Shown: positions 1 through 5,985, counted from the stretch's first letter. The stretch is 6,611 bases of DNA from Desulfobacteraceae bacterium (GCA_030620375.1 JAUXEW010000160.1:1-6611), one strand, 5' to 3'. Made by a program: numbers and translations. The notes: a model not told the origin generated them from the letters alone.

Positions 1-2775
1 ATTGAAACCATCCTGCTGGATACGGTCAGCGAACTGACCGGCTATCCTGTGGAAATGCTGGGACTGGACATGGATATTGAGGCTGACCTGGGTATCGACT
101 CCATTAAACGGGTGGAAATCCTTTCCACACTGGAAGAAAAAATCCCCGGCCTTCCACCGGTCGAACCGGAAATGATGGGAACACTAAAAACGCTTAATCT
201 GATTATTCAATATCTCTCACAGCATAATTCAGAAAACTCACTCAGAAATAAAAAGATTGATTCACCAATATCTTCAAATAGCTGTAAAATAAAACCTCAA
301 AAAGAACTTAAGAATTTACCGGCACCCGTCGCAGCAACAAAGCGCCACAACATCGATCGACAAATCATTTCACTGGTACCCAGACCGTTCAAGCAGAAAT
401 CCGGATTTTCAATTCCTCCCCAAAAAAAAATTTACGTTCTTGACGATCAATCGGGCCTCTCCGAAGCGATCATTAATGAGTTTTTATCCCGAAAAATAAA
501 TGCCGATCTTGTTTCATCCGATCTCGTTAATGACGGTCAATCACTGCAAGACGCCGCCGGCCTGATTATAATACCGGATAAAAAAGCGGTCGAACCGATG
601 ACCGGTTGGAATGAACAAGGTGCCTTGTTTTTAAAAAATGCCTTAATGCTCGCCAAGCTGGCCGCCCCATCCCTGTTGGAATCCGCCAAAAAAGGCGGGA
701 CAATATTTGCCACCATATCCAGTTTGGACGGGGCGTTCGGATTTAACGGCCAAGGGGTAGCAAATCCCATGATGGGAGGCCTCTCCGGCCTTGCTAAAAC
801 CGCCGCACTGGAATGGGACGGCGTGTCGTGTCGTGCCATTGATATCTCACCAAATTGGAATCAATACCCGGACATCGCCAGAATAGTTGTAAATGAGCTG
901 TTAAACAATACCTCACACCCTCCGGTTGAAGTGGGATGGAATCAAGACGGGCGATATGAACTCAGGCTGAAACCCGCTCCATATCCTGATGGGAAAATCA
1001 ACCTCAAAAACGGCGATGTGGTGATAATTACCGGCGGAGCAAGAGGCGTTACCGCGGCGGCGGCCCTTGCCTTAGCCAATCATTGCCGGCCGACCCTTAT
1101 TCTGCTGGGCCGTTCCCCGGAGCCATACCCGGAGCCGGTCTGGCTAAGAAATATAAAAAATGAAGCGGAGATGAAAAAAGCCATCTTGAAACACGAGTTC
1201 ACCGACCGGAAAGTGTCTCCGGTCATGGTAGGCAATCAATATCACCGGTATATGGAAAATAGAGAAATCATCCGCAACTTAGAACGATTAAAATCAACAG
1301 GTGCCGTAGTTGAGTATTGCCCGGTTGATGTTCGAAACGCCGACAGTGTCCGGACAGCACTTGACCATATCCGGTCATCCCACGGTTCCGTTTGTGCCGT
1401 CATCCATGGTGCCGGTGTACTGGAAGATCGACTGATCATTGATAAAACACCCGATCAGTTTGAAAAAGTTTTTGAAACCAAGGTCAAAGGGCTGTTTAAC
1501 CTGCTGGATGCAACAAAGACCGATGAGTTAAAGTACATTGTGCTCTTCTCATCCATCACCGCCAGAATGGGAAACAAAGGCCAGGTGGATTATGCTATGG
1601 CCAATGAAGCATTAAACAAAGTCGCCCAACAAGAATCCGTCAACCGGAAAAACTGCCGGATCATTTCCATCAACTGGGGCCCCTGGGACGGCGGGATGGT
1701 ATCACCGGCCATGAAAAAAACACTTTCTCGAAACCATGTTGATCTGATCCCTATTGAAGCCGGCGCCAATTGCATGCTTTCCGAAATGATGGGCGATCCA
1801 ACCCATCCGGTAGAAGTCGTAATCGGAGGATCAATTCCCGGAGAAACAGAATACCAGGAAAAAAATGAGGGTGAGAATGTTCCGACATCAAGACCAGTTC
1901 GTAATAAAAAGCGTTCCCTTTCTCTCGCATTTCAACGGGACATCAATATTAAAGAATATCCGATTCTCGGATCTCACGTCCTTAACGGTACACCGGTTGT
2001 CCCTTTGGCATTGATGGCGGAATGGTTCGGACATGGCGCGCTCCATGAAAACCCTGGCCTCATATTTCATGGATTTGACGATATGAGGGTGTTTAAGGGA
2101 ATTAAAATAGGCCGGGAAAACCGAAAAATCCGTCTATTGGCGAGCAAGGTCAGAAAAAGCAATACCTTCTACGAAGTGGATATGGAGATCAGAAACGGTA
2201 TCCGTGACGGCCGAGAAGTCGTCCATTCCAAAGCCAAAGCAATTCTAACGGATACCGTGGCACCGCCACCCCCATTTGAAATTCCGAATTTTTCCCACTC
2301 CGGCGGATACGCTCGAAGTATTGAAGAAATATATGATAAAATTCTTTTTCACGGGCTTGACCTTCAAGGCATTGAGGAGGTCACCAGTTTATCTTCCAAT
2401 GGAATCATAGCCCGTATTTCACCTGCCCCTTCTCCGGAAAAATGGATGAAAAATCCGTTAAGGAGTAAATGGGTCGGTGATCCTTTAGTACTGGATTCTG
2501 CATTTCAGATGGCGTCGATATGGTGTTTTGAAAAAATGGGCTTTGTGTCGCTTCCCATCTATAGCGCCTCTTATCGTCAATATCACAACCATTTCCCCAA
2601 GGATTCTATAACGGCCATACTTGAAATTACCCGTGCTGAGGAGCACAAAATGAAAGGAAATTTTACGTTTCTTAACCGGGATGATACGGTAATTGCCCAG
2701 ATCACCGGTTTCGAAGCGGTTATGGATGCATCTCTATATGGGGCGTTTAAACCACACTATGCAAAAAAACCATAA
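1..2775 (+). CDS. PfaA-like PUFA/polyketide synthase, C-terminal part (ACP-KR-DH), 5'-truncated by window edge
   Basis: The reading frame is open from base 1, so the true start lies upstream; 924 residues are visible. Residues about 1-75 form an acyl carrier domain with motif LGIDSIKRVEIL, phosphopantetheine attachment at S34. A low-complexity linker follows (about 76-125), then a structural KR half, then a catalytic ketoreductase: NADPH loop TGGARGV at 344-350, an insertion of roughly 70 residues, and the K494/S518/Y531/N535 set in a YAMAN motif. Residues about 640-915 form a polyketide-type hot-dog dehydratase with H659xxxG663xxxxP668 and D832xxxQ836. ACP-KR-DH at the C-terminus is the order of PfaA in polyunsaturated fatty acid synthases, where it reduces and dehydrates ACP-bound beta-keto intermediates in the cytosol. 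The KS and acyltransferase domains and any further ACP repeats must lie upstream. All catalytic residues in view are intact. No other pfa gene follows; the next gene is convergent. A different type I polyketide synthase remains possible. Confidence 0.9.
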   Translation: METILLDTVSELTGYPVEMLGLDMDIEADLGIDSIKRVEILSTLEEKIPGLPPVEPEMMGTLKTLNLIIQYLSQHNSENSLRNKKIDSPISSNSCKIKPQKELKNLPAPVAATKRHNIDRQIISLVPRPFKQKSGFSIPPQKKIYVLDDQSGLSEAIINEFLSRKINADLVSSDLVNDGQSLQDAAGLIIIPDKKAVEPMTGWNEQGALFLKNALMLAKLAAPSLLESAKKGGTIFATISSLDGAFGFNGQGVANPMMGGLSGLAKTAALEWDGVSCRAIDISPNWNQYPDIARIVVNELLNNTSHPPVEVGWNQDGRYELRLKPAPYPDGKINLKNGDVVIITGGARGVTAAAALALANHCRPTLILLGRSPEPYPEPVWLRNIKNEAEMKKAILKHEFTDRKVSPVMVGNQYHRYMENREIIRNLERLKSTGAVVEYCPVDVRNADSVRTALDHIRSSHGSVCAVIHGAGVLEDRLIIDKTPDQFEKVFETKVKGLFNLLDATKTDELKYIVLFSSITARMGNKGQVDYAMANEALNKVAQQESVNRKNCRIISINWGPWDGGMVSPAMKKTLSRNHVDLIPIEAGANCMLSEMMGDPTHPVEVVIGGSIPGETEYQEKNEGENVPTSRPVRNKKRSLSLAFQRDINIKEYPILGSHVLNGTPVVPLALMAEWFGHGALHENPGLIFHGFDDMRVFKGIKIGRENRKIRLLASKVRKSNTFYEVDMEIRNGIRDGREVVHSKAKAILTDTVAPPPPFEIPNFSHSGGYARSIEEIYDKILFHGLDLQGIEEVTSLSSNGIIARISPAPSPEKWMKNPLRSKWVGDPLVLDSAFQMASIWCFEKMGFVSLPIYSASYRQYHNHFPKDSITAILEITRAEEHKMKGNFTFLNRDDTVIAQITGFEAVMDASLYGAFKPHYAKKP

Positions 2776-2780
2776 ACGGG

Positions 2781-2817
2781 ATCTTCAATACGGCAGGTCT
2801 AATGGGTTTTTGAAGAT
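2781..2817. repeat. Inverted repeat between convergent gene ends (weak bidirectional terminator candidate)
   Basis: ATCTTCAA (2781-2788) is perfectly complementary to TTGAAGAT (2810-2817) across a 21-nt loop. It lies just after the PfaA-like stop and overlaps the last codons and stop of the convergent IscS-like gene. The long loop and the absence of an adjacent T-run on either strand make it a poor classical terminator. Its position between two converging genes is the main reason to list it. Confidence 0.3.
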
Positions 2818-3968
2818 AGCGGAGAAATGTCCCTTAAGGTTTTAACGATATGCTTTAATGCGGTCAAGAATGTTATGATATCTTCCTCTTTATTATCCAC
2901 ACCAAAGGCAATTACCAAAGTTCCCTGGGCATCCGCATGATCGAGTCCGATAGACAATAATACATGGGAGGCCCGGAGTGAGCCGGTGGCGCATGCAGAG
3001 CGGGTTGAGACGGCGACATCCTCATCGTCCAGCATCAGCATTACGCTCTCGCCTTCAATGTATTTGATTGAAAGCGACAATAGATTGGGAAGGCTGTCCT
3101 CTAATGGTGTGTTAATGATATATTCATCGATGTAATTGGGTAATTCCTGCAACAACCTGTTCTTTAGCTTATTTAAATGGTCAAGCCTCGCGTCAAAATC
3201 CCGGTTTGCGATGTCTGCCGCAACACCCATCCCAATAATCCCAATCAAGTTTTCAGCCCCTGCCCTTTTGTTCCCTTCCTGAACCCCGCCGTCCAAAAGG
3301 GGCCATATCACAGTTCCTCGACGAATAAATAATCCTCCCACGCCGGTAGGCCCATAAAAGGTATTGGAAGCAAAGCTGAGAAGATCGACCCCCATCTTTT
3401 GAACATCAATGGAAACCACACCAACGGAATCTACTGCATCCGTGTGAAAAAGCACTTTCTTTTCTTTGGTAATCTTAGCAATTTCTTCAATGGGCTGGAT
3501 GGTTCCGGTTTCATTGTTACTATGCATAATGGAAACCAGGATGGTTTGGTCCGTAATGGCATCGGCAATGTCCTTAGGATTCACACGTCCGTTTTCATCC
3601 ACTGAAACTGAAGTAATTTTAAACCCGTCCGATTTTAATCGCCGAAGACTCCGGATCACGGCATTGTGTTCAATATTGGACGTTATAATGTGCTTCCCTT
3701 TTTCAGCATTTGCCAAAACCGCTCCTTTGATGGCATGATTGACGGATTCCGTCCCGCTGGATGTAAAAACGATCTCTTTGGGCATATTACTGTTAATGAG
3801 ACGTGCCACCGACTCGCGAGCCTTTTCTAGTGCTTCCGCTGCTTCTTCACCTTTTTTATGCTGACTGGAGGGATTGGCATAATCGTTGTTAATGGCCTCT
3901 ATCATTGCTTCTTTAACATCCGGCAAGAGCGGTTTTGAGGATATGTGATCTAGGTTTATGATTGTCAT
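2799..3968 (-). CDS. iscS: IscS/NifS-like aminotransferase-fold protein lacking the PLP lysine (probably not an active cysteine desulfurase)
   Basis: A 389-residue class V aminotransferase-fold protein of normal length for IscS/NifS. Family landmarks kept: GTES (T73), EH (H101), NNE (N151-E153), HTDA (D177) and the mobile-loop cysteine C326 in SACATGS, which carries persulfide in active desulfurases. Key losses: the Ser-x-His-Lys loop reads DLLSFASNTFYGPTG, so the Schiff-base lysine is T203 and the preceding His is N202; the Gln that contacts the cofactor (HVDAxQS) is D180; the RFSLGR arginines are V352 and V357. These are coordinated substitutions in an intact frame, not a frameshift, so a conserved non-desulfurase role is inferred, probably as partner of the IscU encoded 30 bp upstream. 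Archaeoglobus fulgidus IscS is the precedent I recall. I chose ATG at 3968 over TTG at 3974 because AAGGAA is 9 nt from the ATG and only 3 nt from the TTG. Fold assignment is firm; biochemical role is not. Confidence 0.93.
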   Translation of the reverse strand: MTIINLDHISSKPLLPDVKEAMIEAINNDYANPSSQHKKGEEAAEALEKARESVARLINSNMPKEIVFTSSGTESVNHAIKGAVLANAEKGKHIITSNIEHNAVIRSLRRLKSDGFKITSVSVDENGRVNPKDIADAITDQTILVSIMHSNNETGTIQPIEEIAKITKEKKVLFHTDAVDSVGVVSIDVQKMGVDLLSFASNTFYGPTGVGGLFIRRGTVIWPLLDGGVQEGNKRAGAENLIGIIGMGVAADIANRDFDARLDHLNKLKNRLLQELPNYIDEYIINTPLEDSLPNLLSLSIKYIEGESVMLMLDDEDVAVSTRSACATGSLRASHVLLSIGLDHADAQGTLVIAFGVDNKEEDIITFLTALKHIVKTLRDISPLSSKTH

Positions 3969-3977
3969 CTTCAATGG

Positions 3978-3983
3978 TTCCTT
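3978..3983 (-). promoter_or_regulatory. Ribosome binding site deciding the iscS-like start
   Basis: AAGGAA on the minus strand ends 9 nt before the ATG at 3968-3966. A TTG six bases earlier (3974) would extend the protein by two residues but leaves only 3 nt of spacing, so the ATG is preferred. The 30-bp iscU-iscS gap holds only this site and no terminator, which supports cotranscription. Confidence 0.6.
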
Positions 3984-3998
3984 ATTATAATTCTCACA

Positions 3999-4514
3999 TT
4001 AGTGATGTTCTTCAACCAAACTGGTTTGACACGCTTTGCAAAAGGTAACGTCTTCCATTATCTCTACGTCACAATATGGGCAATAACATTTATCCCCATC
4101 ATTATGCACATGTTTTTCCTTTCGCATTATTTCCACCACAGGCTTGCCCTTTTTCCGCCCTTCATAGTCTTTAATGGCCATCTGGAGTGCATCAGCCCCT
4201 AAATTCGAGCAATGGAGTTTGTTTTTCGGCAGTCCGTCCAATGCTTCGGCAACGTCTTTGTTGGTAATTTTTTTAGCCTCATCAATACTTTTTCCTCTGG
4301 CGATTTCTGTCAGCATGCTGGAAACCGCAATCGCCGAACCACACCCAAAAGTTTGAAATTTAATATCGTCGATATGTTCATCCTTAACTTTCAGATATAT
4401 GGTCATTATATCACCGCAAAGGGGGTTTCCGACCTCCCCCACCCCATTGGCGTCTTCAATCACACCGACATTTCTCGGATTTCTGAAATGATCCATAACT
4501 GTTTTCGAATACAT
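3999..4514 (-). CDS. iscU: IscU-type Fe-S cluster scaffold with C-terminal zinc ribbon
   Basis: The 171-residue product has a complete IscU/NifU N-terminal domain (about 1-128) with all expected cluster ligands: C33 and D35 in NPLCGD, C58 in FGCGSAIA and C102 in HCSNLGADAL. The domain assembles [2Fe-2S] or [4Fe-4S] clusters on sulfur delivered to it and passes them to apoproteins in the cytosol. Unlike housekeeping IscU (about 128 residues), it has a charged linker and a tail with C143, C145, C148, C159 and C162, in the pattern CxCPxC-x10-CxxC, typical of a small zinc ribbon or rubredoxin-like knuckle. It lacks the middle ferredoxin-like and C-terminal Nfu domains of full NifU. A strong AAGGAGGA site (4521-4528) sits 6 nt from the ATG. 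It is first in a two-gene unit with the lysine-less IscS-like gene, its probable physical partner. Scaffold identity is near certain; the role of the tail is unknown. Confidence 0.95.
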   Translation of the reverse strand: MYSKTVMDHFRNPRNVGVIEDANGVGEVGNPLCGDIMTIYLKVKDEHIDDIKFQTFGCGSAIAVSSMLTEIARGKSIDEAKKITNKDVAEALDGLPKNKLHCSNLGADALQMAIKDYEGRKKGKPVVEIMRKEKHVHNDGDKCYCPYCDVEIMEDVTFCKACQTSLVEEHH

Positions 4515-4566
4515 CGGAATTCCTCCTTAAAGTAATTATCGATTGCTCGTGCGTCTCTTTTTTTTT

Positions 4567-4594
4567 ATTATAATCATGATTTAAGTTTAGTAAA
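4567..4594 (-). promoter_or_regulatory. Predicted sigma70-type promoter of the iscU-iscS unit with nested palindromes
   Basis: Read on the minus strand, TTTACT (4594-4589; 4 of 6 matches to TTGACA) is followed after 16 nt by a perfect TATAAT (4572-4567). Transcription would start near 4560, giving a leader of about 45 nt. Two short palindromes overlap it: AATCATGATT (4572-4581), in the spacer next to the -10, and GTTTAGTAAAC (4585-4595), over the -35. Either could be an operator. I see no match to a known IscR, Fur or Rex site that I would defend. Confidence 0.55.
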
Positions 4595-4603
4595 CATAAC
4601 TGA

Positions 4604-4807
4604 TTAAATCTTTTTCTCTGCTACGAGTCGAGCAAAATGCTCAAAAGACCGGTCATATGTTCGTTCAGCATCAGAGGTGAAACAGCATGCCGGCAATTGC
4701 CGGCTTTTTACATGATAATGGATACATTCACAACAAATCCCTTTACGGGAACAGGGGTCATAACTGCAATTACACATCGATAGATTTTGGTCTTTCCTGC
4801 ATTCCAT
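4604..4807 (-). CDS. DUF6485 family cysteine-rich small protein
   Basis: A 67-residue protein with nine cysteines, all in the first 42 residues (C3, C12, C14, C19, C25, C26, C28, C41, C42). The central motif CNCSYDPCSRKGICCECIHYH and the later LPAC and ERTYDRS motifs match the DUF6485 family as I remember it, from Desulfobacterota, Clostridia and other anaerobes. No function is established. The CxC...C...CCxC spacing suggests binding of zinc or an Fe-S cluster (inference). There is no signal peptide or membrane segment, so it is probably cytosolic. GGGAGTG (4812-4818) precedes the ATG at usual spacing. It lies 59 bp after the cytidylate-kinase-like gene on the same strand and just upstream of the iscU promoter, so it may be cotranscribed with the former. 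The composition is too biased toward a recognisable Cys motif to be a shadow frame. Confidence 0.85.
   Translation of the reverse strand: MECRKDQNLSMCNCSYDPCSRKGICCECIHYHVKSRQLPACCFTSDAERTYDRSFEHFARLVAEKKI
4689..4709 (+). terminator. Perfect palindrome plus T-run, antisense within the DUF6485 gene
   Basis: GCCGGCAATTGCCGGC (4689-4704) is a 16-bp perfect palindrome followed directly by five T (4705-4709) on the + strand, the shape of a compact intrinsic terminator. It lies inside the DUF6485 coding sequence, over the codons for Ser-Arg-Gln-Leu-Pro-Ala, and would stop + strand (antisense) transcripts. With only a GC-rich stem and a minimal loop, folding as RNA would need opening of the central AATT. 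No + strand gene ends here, so function is uncertain. Confidence 0.35.
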
Positions 4808-4848
4808 ATTTCACTCCCGGGTATGATCGTAAACCATCATCCGGTACA

Positions 4849-4865
4849 CCCCAAGATGCGTGGGG
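4849..4865 (-). repeat. Small hairpin just after the cytidylate-kinase-like stop
   Basis: CCCCA (4849-4853) pairs with TGGGG (4861-4865) around a 7-nt loop, directly beyond the stop codon. No T-run follows on the minus strand, so it is more likely an intercistronic stem than a terminator, leaving read-through into the DUF6485 gene possible. Confidence 0.3.
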
Positions 4866-4866
4866 A

Positions 4867-5481
4867 TTATTCTGAAATCAGCTCTATAATCAATTTTTCC
4901 GCCTTTTCCATGCTGATTCGATCCATATTGATAACCAGATCGTAAAAGTTCGGATCATCCATATATCCCTTATCTGTAAAAAAACCTAAAAAACGACTCC
5001 TTATATAATCTCTCTGTTTAATGCCTTTTTCTGCGTCCGATCGCGATAAATTGTAATTTTTCATCATGAAACGGATACGAAATTCGAGTTCCTGTACCAG
5101 AAGAATATGCCGTGTATCCGGTTTGTCTTTTAATATGAACTGGCCGCCCCTTCCGATAATGATCATGTTTCCCTTTTCATAAAGCTCCATAATGATTTTA
5201 TTGATCACATCAACATAGCTCTTCTCATTCACATAACCATATCTTTCGGATATATGCCGATCGATAAATTTGGCGTTTATCAGTTTATCGATAAATCGCA
5301 TTAACTTCGAAGCCCCGTCTTTTTCAAAGGAATGGATTTGACCGGAAGAGACCTTAAGCTTTGATGCCGCCTCTTTTATCATATCCTCATTGATGCAGCC
5401 ATAATCCAGTTTTTTGCTTAACCGCTCGGCAAGGGTCCAGCCGCCGGCACCAAATTGCCTTGAGATCGTAATAACAGCCAT
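4867..5481 (-). CDS. Cytidylate kinase-like family protein (AAK_26 type)
   Basis: A 204-residue P-loop nucleotide kinase-like protein of the cytidylate-kinase-like family. The N-terminal nucleotide loop is ISRQFGAGGWTLAERL (residues 6-21): compared with a true CMP kinase (GxxGAGKGT), the Walker lysine position is Gly, as in members of this family that I recall (GSGGRE). Other landmarks are IIIGRGGQFIL (107-117), an Arg-rich lid region ending in RSRFLGFF (161-168), and DPNFYDLVINMDRIS (176-190), the family's C-terminal signature. The substrate is not established. Phosphorylation of a nucleotide or small metabolite is possible, but CMP kinase activity should not be assumed. A strong GGAGGTG (5489-5495) lies 7 nt from the ATG. 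It is the first gene of the minus-strand block, 59 bp before the DUF6485 gene, and is preceded by a structured leader. No truncation or odd composition is seen. Confidence 0.88.
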   Translation of the reverse strand: MAVITISRQFGAGGWTLAERLSKKLDYGCINEDMIKEAASKLKVSSGQIHSFEKDGASKLMRFIDKLINAKFIDRHISERYGYVNEKSYVDVINKIIMELYEKGNMIIIGRGGQFILKDKPDTRHILLVQELEFRIRFMMKNYNLSRSDAEKGIKQRDYIRSRFLGFFTDKGYMDDPNFYDLVINMDRISMEKAEKLIIELISE

Positions 5482-5516
5482 TTTTCAGCACCTCCGAATG
5501 TTTTTTTAGTAAGTGT

Positions 5517-5535
5517 CCACCCGCATTGCGGGTGG
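5517..5535. repeat. Hairpin, 8-bp perfect stem
   Basis: CCACCCGC (5517-5524) pairs with GCGGGTGG (5528-5535) around a 3-nt ATT loop. It is the most stable short stem in the region and lies 36 nt upstream of the cytidylate-kinase-like start codon. No T-run follows on either strand. It could be a leader structure or a REP-type palindrome. Confidence 0.65.
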
Positions 5536-5542
5536 TTGTATG

Positions 5543-5562
5543 TTTCCCGCATCACGGGGAAA
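5543..5562. repeat. Hairpin, 6-7 bp stem
   Basis: TTTCCC (5543-5548) pairs with GGGAAA (5557-5562) around an 8-nt loop; one further G-C pair is possible if one G is bulged. It lies 7 nt beyond the previous hairpin. Confidence 0.45.
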
Positions 5563-5601
5563 ATAACGGAGACTTAAACCGGCTAAAGGAAAATGTGATC
5601 C

Positions 5602-5622
5602 CGGTGCAAAGCACCGCGCTTT
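5602..5622. repeat. Two mutually exclusive hairpins
   Basis: CGGTGC (5602-5607) pairs with GCACCG (5611-5616) around AAA. The overlapping segment AAAGC (5608-5612) can instead pair with GCTTT (5618-5622) around ACCGC. Both cannot form together. On the minus strand this would be in the 5' leader of the cytidylate-kinase-like gene; on the + strand the stem is followed by a short T4. Confidence 0.45.
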
Positions 5623-5645
5623 TCAAAACAATATACTCCGTATAG

Positions 5646-5651
5646 ATTATA
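5646..5651 (-). promoter_or_regulatory. Possible -10 element for the cytidylate-kinase-like gene
   Basis: The minus strand reads TATAAT here, but no convincing -35 hexamer lies 16-18 nt upstream. If used, transcription would begin near 5640 and the mRNA would carry a leader of about 160 nt containing all three hairpins at 5517-5622. AT-rich sequence makes chance matches likely. Confidence 0.25.
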
Positions 5652-5721
5652 TTCATATTAATACGATAACACTTTTTAATAAAAATTACCAACGAATGCC
5701 GTTTTTCTTTAAAAAAGTCGC

Positions 5722-5751
5722 TTGATTTAGGGTAAATACTTAGAATCTAAT
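5722..5751 (+). promoter_or_regulatory. Possible + strand promoter upstream of the sensor gene
   Basis: TTGATT (5722-5727) and TCTAAT (5746-5751) are separated by 18 nt. A second candidate, TTGATT (5779-5784) with TATAAT (5800-5805), has a short 15-nt spacer. Either would leave a leader of 250-300 nt before the sensor start. Both are in AT-rich DNA and are weak predictions. Confidence 0.22.
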
Positions 5752-5924
5752 TTATATGGCTGAATTTGATGAATACAATTGATTAAAATGTAAAAATTTT
5801 ATAATAAAATAAAAATAGCAATCGAAGCTCCCTGCAGGAAATTTTCTTCCGTAAGGATGATGCCCTATTTCAGATTCGCTTGATAGTGTCCATCCATAGA
5901 GGGTATATTTTGGTTCAGAGAAAG

Positions 5925-5950
5925 GCCTGAGCGATTTTGAAACCTCAGGC
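5925..5950. repeat. Inverted repeat, 7-bp perfect arms
   Basis: GCCTGAG (5925-5931) and CTCAGGC (5944-5950) flank a 12-nt spacer. The spacing suits either a hairpin or a dimeric regulator site upstream of the sensor gene. Confidence 0.5.
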
Positions 5951-5968
5951 ATAGCATATGTGTGCTAT
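5951..5968. repeat. Small hairpin
   Basis: ATAGCA (5951-5956) pairs with TGCTAT (5963-5968) around a 6-nt loop, starting at the base after the previous inverted repeat ends. The stem is AT-rich and weak by itself; the abutting arrangement is its main interest. Confidence 0.35.
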
Positions 5969-5985
5969 TTTGAGGATTTAAAGCC

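Noticed and set aside
537..2070. Four minus-strand frames of 60-100 codons inside the synthase gene
   Set aside because: The + strand frame carries recognisable ACP, KR and DH motifs throughout; the opposite frames have none.
3360..3365. Loss of the PLP lysine as a frameshift artefact
   Set aside because: The frame is continuous, with conserved residues on both sides (SF before, YGP and GVGG after). Independent substitutions at D180, V352 and V357 point the same way.
3399..3738. Two + strand frames overlapping the IscS-like gene
   Set aside because: They are antisense shadows over conserved motifs of the aminotransferase fold.
4002..4535. Three + strand frames overlapping iscU
   Set aside because: They are antisense shadows of a clearly conserved IscU protein with intact cluster ligands.
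4687..4875. 62-codon + strand frame overlapping the DUF6485 gene
   Set aside because: It is antisense to a recognisable Cys-motif gene and has no ribosome site or family resemblance.
5543..5620. Cobalamin or c-di-GMP (GEMM) riboswitch
   Set aside because: The GCAAAGC string recalls the GEMM core, but the GGCAAACC...GAAA half is missing and no B12 box is present on either strand.
5602..5623. Intrinsic terminator on the + strand
   Set aside because: The stem is only 6 bp, the T-run is four bases after a CGC gap, and no + strand gene ends upstream.
5752..5952. 66-codon minus-strand open frame in the intergenic region
   Set aside because: It lies in AT-rich, hairpin-bearing DNA, has no good ribosome site, and its sequence resembles no family I know. 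Kept only as part of the intergenic description.
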